From assembly GCA_964579365.1 (NCBI GenBank), contig CAZOFW010000032.1, positions 1 to 5,329 on the forward strand: DNA of 5,329 nucleotides, written 5' to 3'. Each line of letters begins with the position of its first letter. The first letter of the stretch is position 1. A program made the translations under genes and the position numbers. Positions 1-5,329 of the stretch are shown in pieces. Under the pieces are notes generated by a model that had not been told where the DNA came from, did no database searches, and was given only the letters and a program-made list of their open reading frames with translations. This stretch comes from JAKPKF01 sp964579365 (GTDB lineage: Bacteria; Patescibacteriota; Dojkabacteria; SC72).

Positions 1-104
1 AAGTCAGAGGTAAGTTGGTTTGTTGGAATAGCGGAGGTTTCCACATGCTTTGTAACTAGGTAGTTATTTTCATTTACAATATTGAATTGTTTATTTTTGT
101 CCAT
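1..104 (-). CDS. Unidentified protein, N-terminal fragment; fourth gene of the secretion operon
   Basis: An open frame starts at an ATG (102-104) and runs without a stop off the left edge: 34 complete codons, beginning MDKNKQFNIVNENNYLVTKH. It overlaps the 3' end of the VirB4-like gene by 14 bases, and the VirB4-like gene overlaps its own upstream neighbour by the same amount. That matching arrangement is the main reason to call it a gene. An in-frame ATG three codons earlier (111-113) and a TTG at 120-122 are alternative starts; a TAG stop lies just before the TTG. No strong Shine-Dalgarno is visible, so expression is probably coupled to virB4. The visible part is polar, Asn-rich and has no signal peptide or membrane segment. 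I do not recognise the family. By position it is likely another component or partner of the same secretion-like apparatus, but that is inference. Confidence 0.5.
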   Translation of the reverse strand, partial: MDKNKQFNIVNENNYLVTKHVETSAIPTNQLTSD

Positions 105-2469
105 CTTTATCATAACTTTCAACTAAACCTTGTGGAGTGAGATGCTGTTTGTCTTTCTGTATATCTTGTCTCGATTGAATCACCTGCCCTGAGAGAGAAT
201 CCTGTTTTAGTCCTTCAAGAAAACTTTGCTGGCTTTTAAATTTTTGAGGGTTTAAGAGTTTCTCTTCCTCTTTTATTCTCTCCTCTAATTCTTTCTTGTA
301 TCTCTCTCGTTCATCTTGGATGGTTGATTCATCTTCAATTCTCTTCTGTATTGCTCCTTTAATTATCTGGTCTTGTCTTTGGACATTCCCCATCTCTTCC
401 GAAGAGGATTGCTGGGTAGGAGGTTCAAAAATCTGAGACATTTCTTCAATTCCTCTAGTATCTGTCATACCTTGCATTTTCTTTTTTCTTTCTAAATCTC
501 TTGGATCGGAGGTAATGAGTTCATGTTCAGCCTGGCTCGAGAGTATCTGTATACCAACATGATTTGAACCTGCAAAGAAGAGGCCTTGACCACGGTCACA
601 GTTAAGGAGGTAGTTTCTTTCTCCATCTGAGAGGTTGAAGACCTGTTGTAATTTCTCAACGGCAGATGGGCTTTGCTTCATCAGTACTTGAAGTGAGGAG
701 TTTGAAATGATTGCTTTCCCCATGTCATTGTTTAAGAAGTCTGCAACATCCTGTGTTATGGTTGTGAGTCCCAGGTAATATTTTCTTGCTCTCTTTGCAA
801 TTGAATACATAAAACTTGCGGAGTCGAGACTTTGCATCATGTACCAAGCTTCATCTACAATGAGGAGTCTTCTCTTTATATCTTTCCTTATTCTTGTCCA
901 AATGAAGTCGAGCATTAGATACATTGCTAGTGGTTTAAGTTCTTCTTGTAAATCTCTAACACTAAATACTGTAAAAGGATTATTAATTTCGAAATTACTT
1001 TCCTCATTAAAGACGCCTGCAGCACTTCCAATTATGTATTTTTCCATTCTTCTTGCAAGGTCGTGTCCCTCAGTTTCTGCCATACCTTTCAATACTTTGT
1101 AAAGATCTTCGAGTAGAGGAGGTTTCTTTGTTTGTGTTGCTGGGTCAAATGTTATACCTTTCTCTCTGTATGTAAGTATGAGTGCTCTATCCAGGATGGA
1201 TTCCTCTGTGTTATTTAATCCTCCAAAGAGTACTTTGAAGAAGCCATGGAGTGCAAGAAGTTTCATTCTTAATTCATCATCTCCTTCGTCCCTAACTCCT
1301 GAGAGTTCGAATGGATTCATCTTGTTACCTTTGTCTTGTGAGAACGAAATGTAAGAACCATTTACAGCAGTACATAGTGCCTCATATTCTCTCTCAGGAT
1401 CTATGATGATTATTTCCGTTCCAAGCATTAGGCTTCTGACGGCTTCTAGTTTTACAAAGTAGCTTTTTCCTGCACCAGATTTAGCAAAGACAACTGTGTT
1501 TGCATTTTCAAGTTCAAAGCGGTCGAAGATGACAAGACTCTTGTTATGTAGATTAATGCCGTACATGATACCGTGGTCCATCGTTAGCTCTGAAGATACA
1601 AATGGGAATGTGGTCGCTATTGAGGTAGTGTCCATATTTCTAGTTATGTAGAGTTTGTCTACACCAATTGGTTGTGTACTAATGAATCCAGGCTCCTGCT
1701 GTAGTGTAGCTGGTCTTGCTGTTACATTCATTGCAGCAAAGGTGGAGATTACATTTCTAGAATATTTCTCAAGTAATTCTTTGTTTCTTGCATAGATTGT
1801 TACATACATTGCAAAGTGGAAAAATTTCTCTGTGCCCTCTGCTATGGAGTCTTGAAGTTGTTGTGCATCTGAGAGTGCAACTTTGAGGGAAGGGTCAACT
1901 ACTTTTCTATCTTCCATTTGAGAGTAGAGTGATGCTTCCATTTCTCCAATTTTCTTTTTTAATTTCTCCAAGATTGTTTTTGAATCTACAGGATAGTAGA
2001 AAGTACTAATTCTAAGAGAGTGTTCGAAGTTAACAATTGGTGAAAGCCAGTTTGGTCCAACGAAACGTGGGTAACCACTAATGAAGAGTGTTCTTGCGTA
2101 GTAATCTCCAATTTGTAAGTCATTGAAATCTATTTCTAAATCTATTGGGGCGATTATGTCTTGTATCGTTAAGTCTTTAGCTACTACATCAACATCTGTA
2201 TATGTACTCTCATATCTTTGCTTCTCCTGAGCCTCTTTCTCTTTGCCGGAGATTTTATCTACTAGTTTAAGTAGTGGATTTACTTTCTTTGTTTTATCTT
2301 CTGCAGGATCATTGTATCTCTCAGAATCATCGACTTTCTTTATACCTTCATCATCTTTTTTAATCTCTTCTTTGAAAGTGCTGAATTTTGTCTCAACCTG
2401 TTTCTCCTTGAGCAACTGGGATGCTTTACTGTCGAATGTTCTGTTGTAGTTGTTGTTATTCTCTGTCAT
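91..2469 (-). CDS. virB4: VirB4/TraC-type secretion ATPase (DUF87/HerA-FtsK-like), Patescibacteria type
   Basis: This is the motor ATPase of a type IV secretion-like system, expected at the cytoplasmic face of the membrane and working as a hexamer. The 792 residues divide as follows. Residues 1-85 are a charged, low-complexity N-terminus. Residues about 95-290 resemble the part of the VirB4 N-domain preceding the motor. The RecA-like motor spans about 295-650. Walker A is AKSGAGKS at 329-336, with Ala in place of the usual first Gly. IIIIDPEREY (353-362) follows, Walker B is LLIVDEAW (535-542), and a sensor-like TTITQD lies at 569-574. DRGQGLFFAG (625-634) matches the conserved arginine-bearing segment near the end of VirB4 motors. 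Residues 655-792 form a highly charged Gln/Glu/Lys-rich tail that is probably coiled coil in part. The ATG is supported by an AGAGGA ribosome site five bases upstream. The gene overlaps the TraC-like gene by 14 bases and is followed by another overlapping frame. The ATPase family is certain; the transported substrate is unknown. Confidence 0.93.
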   Translation of the reverse strand: MTENNNNYNRTFDSKASQLLKEKQVETKFSTFKEEIKKDDEGIKKVDDSERYNDPAEDKTKKVNPLLKLVDKISGKEKEAQEKQRYESTYTDVDVVAKDLTIQDIIAPIDLEIDFNDLQIGDYYARTLFISGYPRFVGPNWLSPIVNFEHSLRISTFYYPVDSKTILEKLKKKIGEMEASLYSQMEDRKVVDPSLKVALSDAQQLQDSIAEGTEKFFHFAMYVTIYARNKELLEKYSRNVISTFAAMNVTARPATLQQEPGFISTQPIGVDKLYITRNMDTTSIATTFPFVSSELTMDHGIMYGINLHNKSLVIFDRFELENANTVVFAKSGAGKSYFVKLEAVRSLMLGTEIIIIDPEREYEALCTAVNGSYISFSQDKGNKMNPFELSGVRDEGDDELRMKLLALHGFFKVLFGGLNNTEESILDRALILTYREKGITFDPATQTKKPPLLEDLYKVLKGMAETEGHDLARRMEKYIIGSAAGVFNEESNFEINNPFTVFSVRDLQEELKPLAMYLMLDFIWTRIRKDIKRRLLIVDEAWYMMQSLDSASFMYSIAKRARKYYLGLTTITQDVADFLNNDMGKAIISNSSLQVLMKQSPSAVEKLQQVFNLSDGERNYLLNCDRGQGLFFAGSNHVGIQILSSQAEHELITSDPRDLERKKKMQGMTDTRGIEEMSQIFEPPTQQSSSEEMGNVQRQDQIIKGAIQKRIEDESTIQDERERYKKELEERIKEEEKLLNPQKFKSQQSFLEGLKQDSLSGQVIQSRQDIQKDKQHLTPQGLVESYDKDGQK

Positions 2470-3103
2470 CTTCTTCCTCTGGATTATATATTGTATATAT
2501 TTCGGTCAGGAGTTCTTTGGTAGTTAGTTGATGTCCAACTAATCCCATCCTCCCAAGCTGTTTAAGTACATGGTCTCTTTTTGGTTGAAGAAATATCTTA
2601 GCTTTTTCCACCAACTGTTCAGTTTCTAATTGTGATGCTTGTTCCTGCTCCTCTTTGTCTTTTTTGGATTTGAAAATATTTGTATTTGGAAGGTATGATC
2701 CTGGACTGTAAGGGATTATTATGTAAAAGGATTTGTCTAAGACATCGTTTTGAACAATTAATTTTTGTATGAAGGTGGTGTATATATCCAACTGTTTCTT
2801 TAAGCCTTCACTCATTTTACCTGTGTCTTTGGAACGAAGATATCCCACATAGTTTGTGATATCTATTCTTCTTGTTCTGATGAGGATTTGTATCCTGAAG
2901 TTTAGAGAGTTTAAGAGTCCAGCGAAAGCATATATTTTATTATCTTGTTCATACTCTGCAAGAAGGTCGAAGTTTATTGCAGATGTTTGTATTACCATGG
3001 ATACAACACCACTTTTAGTCACGATTAAATCGTCTCTGATATCTTTCACTTCTATGTGCTCTTGTGTAGAGTTTATGGCTCTTGCTCTTGCGTTATTGTC
3101 CAC
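2456..3103 (-). CDS. TraC-like protein, stand-alone VirB4 N-terminal-type domain
   Basis: A 215-residue soluble protein of the kind annotated as 'TraC domain-containing' next to the VirB4 gene in Patescibacteria. The conserved core begins with NSTQEHIEVKDIRDDLIVTK (11-30). It continues with SAINFDLLAEYEQ (41-53), LLNSLNFRIQILIRTRRID (63-81) and DKSFYIIIPYSPGSY (123-137). This pattern resembles the N-terminal domain of VirB4/TraC proteins, including the closing stretch RDHVLKQLGRMGLVGHQLTT (176-195). There is no Walker A, so it cannot be an ATPase itself. An acidic/Gln-rich insert at about 145-165 is probably flexible. It likely acts as an adaptor joining the ATPase to the membrane component. 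The start is GTG, one base after the TGA of the PrgI-like gene (TGA-A-GTG), with no clear Shine-Dalgarno, so translational coupling is likely. Its end overlaps virB4 by 14 bases. Confidence 0.85.
   Translation of the reverse strand: MDNNARARAINSTQEHIEVKDIRDDLIVTKSGVVSMVIQTSAINFDLLAEYEQDNKIYAFAGLLNSLNFRIQILIRTRRIDITNYVGYLRSKDTGKMSEGLKKQLDIYTTFIQKLIVQNDVLDKSFYIIIPYSPGSYLPNTNIFKSKKDKEEQEQASQLETEQLVEKAKIFLQPKRDHVLKQLGRMGLVGHQLTTKELLTEIYTIYNPEEEDDRE
2475..2480 (-). promoter_or_regulatory. Shine-Dalgarno site of the VirB4-like gene
   Basis: On the minus strand AGAGGA is followed by AGAAG and then the ATG at 2469, a five-base spacing. It lies inside the final codons of the TraC-like gene, so it allows reinitiation by ribosomes finishing that gene and supports the 2469 start. 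It is the clearest ribosome site in the operon. Confidence 0.7.
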
Positions 3104-3104
3104 T

Positions 3105-3896
3105 TCAGATGTTGTTAATTTTAATTGGTAATTTTACATTTTTATCTACGAGAATCAATTGCACTTTAGGGAATTGAAATTGAGGATGTTGAAATTCCAA
3201 TGTGTAAATCTCTGGATCCCACATTTTGTTGGTAAGGAAATATCCATTTGGTCCGGTTTTGTTTGCATACAAGACTTTTCCCTCTCTGTTTTTTAGGTAG
3301 GCTATTACATTTGGTACAGGTGTCATACTCTTCGTGCATAGCCAGATGTTAATATTTCCAGGAAGTGAATCCAGTGTTTTAATATTGAATTGGTAGGCAG
3401 ATATATTTTCGCTATTAATCTGTAATACAGAAGGTGATGTGGTTACGGCTGGCTCTTGAACTTTTTCTTCTTCTTGTTCAGCTGGTTCTGGTATTTGGCT
3501 AGCACCAATAATTTTTGGTTTCTCAGGAGTTTCTTTGTGTACAAGAGAGCCGTCTTTTGTTGGCTTGATTAATGGTTTTGCTCTTTCATCTCTTATCTTT
3601 TTGTTCATCCAGACTCGTTGTGTTGGTGATGTAATTGCGGTTAGGTAATTTTTTATGAAGGTGTCTGCATCTTGGTCGTTAATGGGTACCAGTGCTAAAA
3701 AGATTCCTGCTACAGAGGAAAAGATGAAGACAGGGATTCCTAGGATACCGGGAATTATCTCTTTCACAGTAAGGTATATCATGAGTCCTCCAAATCCAAG
3801 ACCTATGGCTAAGTATGCAAATTCTTTTAGAGTAAACTTCGTAAAGAGTTTGAACTCTACATCTAATATATTTTGTGGTATTGGATGTTGTCTCAT
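3105..3896 (-). CDS. PrgI-family membrane protein with C-terminal beta-sandwich domain
   Basis: A 263-residue inner-membrane component of the secretion module. The N-terminus MRQHPIPQNILDVEFKLFTK (1-20) followed by FTLKEFAYLA (21-30) matches the characteristic opening of PrgI-family proteins, the VirB3-like subunits of Gram-positive-type systems. Two hydrophobic segments follow at about 26-44 and 50-72, with a short loop between them. Residues 75-110 are basic, and 110-165 form a Pro/Glu/Lys-rich linker. About 170-260 look like a small all-beta domain: alternating hydrophobic strands, with ANKTGPNGYFLTNK (211-224) resembling the 'T.pdG.f.l' turn of carboxypeptidase-regulatory-like/transthyretin-fold domains. 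The gene is first in the operon, divergent from the nucleotidyltransferase gene, with one base before the TraC-like start. The ATG at 3896 is fixed by the conserved N-terminus, although no Shine-Dalgarno precedes it. The family call is strong; the C-terminal fold is inferred from pattern only. Confidence 0.88.
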   Translation of the reverse strand: MRQHPIPQNILDVEFKLFTKFTLKEFAYLAIGLGFGGLMIYLTVKEIIPGILGIPVFIFSSVAGIFLALVPINDQDADTFIKNYLTAITSPTQRVWMNKKIRDERAKPLIKPTKDGSLVHKETPEKPKIIGASQIPEPAEQEEEKVQEPAVTTSPSVLQINSENISAYQFNIKTLDSLPGNINIWLCTKSMTPVPNVIAYLKNREGKVLYANKTGPNGYFLTNKMWDPEIYTLEFQHPQFQFPKVQLILVDKNVKLPIKINNI

Positions 3897-3904
3897 ACAG
3901 GCAG

Positions 3905-3935
3905 ATTTAACTATTTTTCTTCATTTAGTTTACCA
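3905..3935 (-). promoter_or_regulatory. Possible promoter elements for the PrgI-TraC-VirB4 operon
   Basis: Two weak -10 candidates face the operon. One is TGG-TAAACT (3935 down to 3927), an extended -10-like element with four of six matches, which would give a leader of about 24 bases. The other is TTAAAT (3910 down to 3905), which would put the transcript start almost on the ATG. Neither has a good -35 box. The 77-base divergent spacer is the only plausible place for a promoter between these oppositely oriented genes, but which element is used is not decided by the sequence. Confidence 0.25.
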
Positions 3936-3940
3936 GAATA

Positions 3941-3968
3941 TTGGGAAAAGTTTTAGATGTAATATAAT
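3941..3968 (+). promoter_or_regulatory. Sigma70-type promoter for the nucleotidyltransferase gene
   Basis: A perfect -10 box TATAAT lies at 3963-3968. TTGGGA at 3941-3946 (four of six matches to TTGACA) sits 16 bases upstream as the -35. Transcription would begin near 3974-3976, exactly at the first available start codon (GTG, 3974). This implies a leaderless mRNA, or translation from a slightly later start such as GTG 3995. A chance TATAAT is possible in AT-rich DNA, but its position and orientation are right for the only plus-strand gene. Confidence 0.55.
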
Positions 3969-3973
3969 GAAGA

Positions 3974-4744
3974 GTGGAAAGTATACAAAATAGTGTGGAA
4001 AATCTCGAAAAGTTTAAATCTCTGATGGGGGCATCCTTAAAAAAGGAGGATGTGAAAAGGATTTGGGGGAAAAGTTTCATTAGGGAATTTGGGGGAGAAT
4101 ATACAGAGAACGAAAGTTTTGAAGTGAAGAAAAAGTTGGAATATGCAAAAAAAATAATTAAAGTTTTAAAACTTTCTAATTGGGTTAAATTTATAGGGGT
4201 ATCTGGTTCGGTTGGTGCAGGTTTTGCAAAAGAGGATGACGATATTGATATATTTGTTGTTGTAAAAAACAAAACAGCTTGGATATATAGAGGATTAATA
4301 TCTTTTCTAAATATCTTTCATAACAAGATAAGGGCAAAGAGACACAAGATTGTTAAGAATAAGCTTTGTTTAAATATGATATGTGAGGAAAGGGGGTTAC
4401 TCTTTGAAGATGATATGTTTAATTTCCACGAATTAATGTTCTTGGTTCCAATTTATAATGAAAAATATCTTAATTTCATATATTCAAACAATCCTTGGTT
4501 AAGAGATTCCTTTGATGTAAAAAGAGAATTGCTATATTCAAAAATATCTGAAGGGAAGGATGTAAATATTTTTATTAAGTTTCTCAACAGTATTTTTTAT
4601 ATCCTTCAAATATGTTTTATGTATGTATCTAACCATAGGCCAGATGTTAAGAGAATTAGAAAGAATTACAAAGAGGGAAGGATTGAGTTTTTCGAAGAGG
4701 GTTTTAAAAAGAAAAGGATTCAGAAATATTTAAAGAGTATTTAA
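3974..4744 (+). CDS. Nucleotidyltransferase-fold (pol beta superfamily) protein of unknown substrate
   Basis: A 256-residue protein with the polymerase-beta/MNT nucleotidyltransferase signature GVSGSVGAGFAKEDDDIDIF at 75-94. GS (78-79) would bind the triphosphate, and D90 and D92 are the metal-ligand pair. The strand expected to carry a third acidic residue reads KLCLNMI (130-136), with Asn134 rather than Asp. This CLN stretch and the later FHELMFLVPIYNEKYLNFIY (151-170) recall a group of Patescibacteria 'nucleotidyltransferase domain' proteins of unknown role. The C-terminal half is helical. It has one long hydrophobic stretch (198-219), probably a buried helix, and a very basic end. TGA at 3968-3970 makes GTG 3974 the earliest in-frame start; GTG 3995 and ATG 4025 are alternatives. 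By eye the gene is more AT-rich than the secretion operon. It diverges from that operon and its end overlaps recF by 15 bases. The fold is confident; the reaction and substrate (nucleic acid, protein or small molecule) are unknown. Confidence 0.8.
   Translation: MESIQNSVENLEKFKSLMGASLKKEDVKRIWGKSFIREFGGEYTENESFEVKKKLEYAKKIIKVLKLSNWVKFIGVSGSVGAGFAKEDDDIDIFVVVKNKTAWIYRGLISFLNIFHNKIRAKRHKIVKNKLCLNMICEERGLLFEDDMFNFHELMFLVPIYNEKYLNFIYSNNPWLRDSFDVKRELLYSKISEGKDVNIFIKFLNSIFYILQICFMYVSNHRPDVKRIRKNYKEGRIEFFEEGFKKKRIQKYLKSI
4730..4744. other. Convergent overlap of the nucleotidyltransferase and recF 3' ends
   Basis: The plus-strand gene ends with TAA at 4742-4744. The minus-strand recF ends with TAA whose complement is at 4730-4732, so the last 15 bases of both reading frames are shared on opposite strands. 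No GC-rich hairpin with a T-run is visible on either side, so the two transcripts are expected to extend into each other. Confidence 0.8.
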
Positions 4745-5329
4745 ATCTATCAATTGTGCTTGCTTTAGAATATTTTTTGGTAATTCATCATATTTTATTA
4801 TTGTAATGAATGTTTGTTGTTTAAGGATATTTTCTTTAGCAAATATAATCTTGGTATTTTTGTTGTCTAGTTCAGAAGATATGTCATCAAGAAGAAGGAT
4901 TGGGTAGTAACCTAACTCAGAATTTATGAGGTCTTGGACTTTGAACAGTAATTGTCCAATTGCAAGTCTTTTTTCTCCACGAGAACCAAATTTCTTAATA
5001 TTTTTCCCATTTATTATCTCCCAGTCATCTCTGTGTGGTCCAATATTTGTATATCCAGTTGCAATGTCTCGTTTCTTTGAGTTTTCAATTTCATTTTCTA
5101 GAGAATCTTTTTTGTTTGCATATATATAATTGATATGGAATTTTCCAAAGGAGAGTTTCTGTGTAATATCTTCTCTGTTTTTTTGAATTTCTTTAGAAAG
5201 TTTTACGAATTCATTTGTCCAGAAATTTAATTGAGTGTCGTTTCTTGCAATGATTCCATGTTCGTAGAATTTCTTAGACAATTTTTTGAGGTATGCATTT
5301 CTTTGTCTTAATACTTTTTTGAATTGTAC
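4730..5329 (-). CDS. recF: DNA replication and repair protein RecF, C-terminal part
   Basis: RecF is an SMC-like ABC ATPase that loads RecA at single-strand gaps together with RecO and RecR. The window holds the last 199 codons; the N-terminus with Walker A lies beyond the right edge. Counting from the first codon seen, VQFKKVLRQRNAYLKK (1-16) is the conserved RecF 'Y..vL.qRN..Lk' segment. GYTNIGPHRDDWEI (92-105) is the family's GPHRDD motif, and GSRGEKRLAIGQ (115-126) is the ABC signature region. ILLLDDISSELD (144-155) combines Walker B and the D-loop. The match continues smoothly upstream of the TTG at 5279-5281, so that codon is an internal Leu, not a start. About 340-370 residues would be usual for the family, so roughly 150 are missing. 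The stop (TAA) lies inside the convergent nucleotidyltransferase gene. No truncation or frameshift is seen in the part present. Confidence 0.93.
   Translation of the reverse strand, partial: VQFKKVLRQRNAYLKKLSKKFYEHGIIARNDTQLNFWTNEFVKLSKEIQKNREDITQKLSFGKFHINYIYANKKDSLENEIENSKKRDIATGYTNIGPHRDDWEIINGKNIKKFGSRGEKRLAIGQLLFKVQDLINSELGYYPILLLDDISSELDNKNTKIIFAKENILKQQTFITIIKYDELPKNILKQAQLIDLNTL

Noticed and set aside
839..1102. Plus-strand open frame of 87 codons inside the VirB4-like gene
   Set aside because: It lies entirely antisense to the conserved ATPase motor, has no recognisable motif and is explained as a shadow of that gene.
2243..2449. Plus-strand open frame of 68 codons, Ser/Leu/Phe-rich
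   Set aside because: It is antisense to the charged N-terminus of the VirB4-like protein; Ser/Phe/Leu-rich products are typical of reading purine-rich genes backwards.
3105..3107. Possibility of the UGA=Gly code used by some Patescibacteria
   Set aside because: UGA serves as the natural stop of the PrgI-like gene one base before the next start, and no gene here carries an in-frame UGA, so the standard code suffices.
2856..3131. Plus-strand open frame of 91 codons across the TraC-like and PrgI-like junction
   Set aside because: It is antisense to conserved residues of the TraC-like protein, with no start signal or homology seen.
3655..3993. Plus-strand open frame of 112 codons over the start of the PrgI-like gene
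   Set aside because: It is antisense to the conserved PrgI N-terminus and continues through the promoter region; its composition is that of a shadow frame.
4045..4050. Strong Shine-Dalgarno-like GGAGGA inside the nucleotidyltransferase gene
   Set aside because: The nearest in-frame start (GTG 4052) is only one or two bases away, too close, and no good start lies at normal spacing; it encodes Lys-Glu-Asp codons.
4147..4154. Run of eight A as a frameshift or slippage site
   Set aside because: The frame is intact through it and the catalytic motif follows in the same frame; there is no alternative-frame product to support programmed slippage.
3925..4272. Minus-strand open frame of 115 codons over the nucleotidyltransferase start
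   Set aside because: It is antisense to the GS...DxD motif region; Ser/Phe/Thr-rich with no recognisable family.
4725..4748. AT-rich near-palindrome (AAATA...TATTT with TTTAAA repeats) at the convergent gene ends
   Set aside because: The stem has only about five A/T pairs and no GC core, so it is too weak to call a terminator.
4926..5129. Plus-strand open frame of 67 codons inside recF
   Set aside because: It is antisense to the RecF signature and GPHRDD motifs, so it is a shadow.
5279..5281. TTG as a possible start for the recF-like frame
   Set aside because: The frame stays open to the window edge, and the 16 codons upstream carry the conserved RecF QRN segment, so this is an internal Leu codon.

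Overview
The window looks like a chromosomal piece of a low-GC member of the Patescibacteria (Candidate Phyla Radiation). The main reason is a compact minus-strand gene block, PrgI-like membrane protein, then a TraC-like/VirB4 N-domain protein, then a VirB4-type ATPase. That order is characteristic of these bacteria. The lineage call is inference; there is no rRNA or tRNA here to anchor it. The standard code fits all genes, so the UGA=Gly lineages are not indicated.

Layout. On the minus strand, reading from about 3896 down to 1, are four tightly packed genes: the PrgI-like protein (3105-3896), the TraC-like protein (2456-3103), the VirB4-like ATPase (91-2469), and the first 34 codons or so of a fourth, unrecognised gene that leaves the window (1-104). 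Spacings are +1, -14 and -14 bases, so this is almost certainly one operon with translational coupling. It most likely encodes the inner-membrane and motor core of a type IV secretion-like machine. The cargo (DNA or protein, import or export) cannot be told from the sequence.

A 77-base AT-rich divergent intergenic region (3897-3973) separates this operon from a plus-strand gene (3974-4744). That gene encodes a nucleotidyltransferase-fold protein with an intact GS...DxD motif. A perfect TATAAT box lies only five bases before its first possible start codon, which suggests a leaderless or near-leaderless mRNA.

The plus-strand gene converges on, and overlaps by 15 bases, the 3' end of a minus-strand recF homologue (4730-5329). 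recF enters from the right edge, and only its C-terminal 199 codons are present. No mobile element, CRISPR array, RNA gene or convincing intrinsic terminator was seen, and no gap longer than 77 bases lacks a gene.
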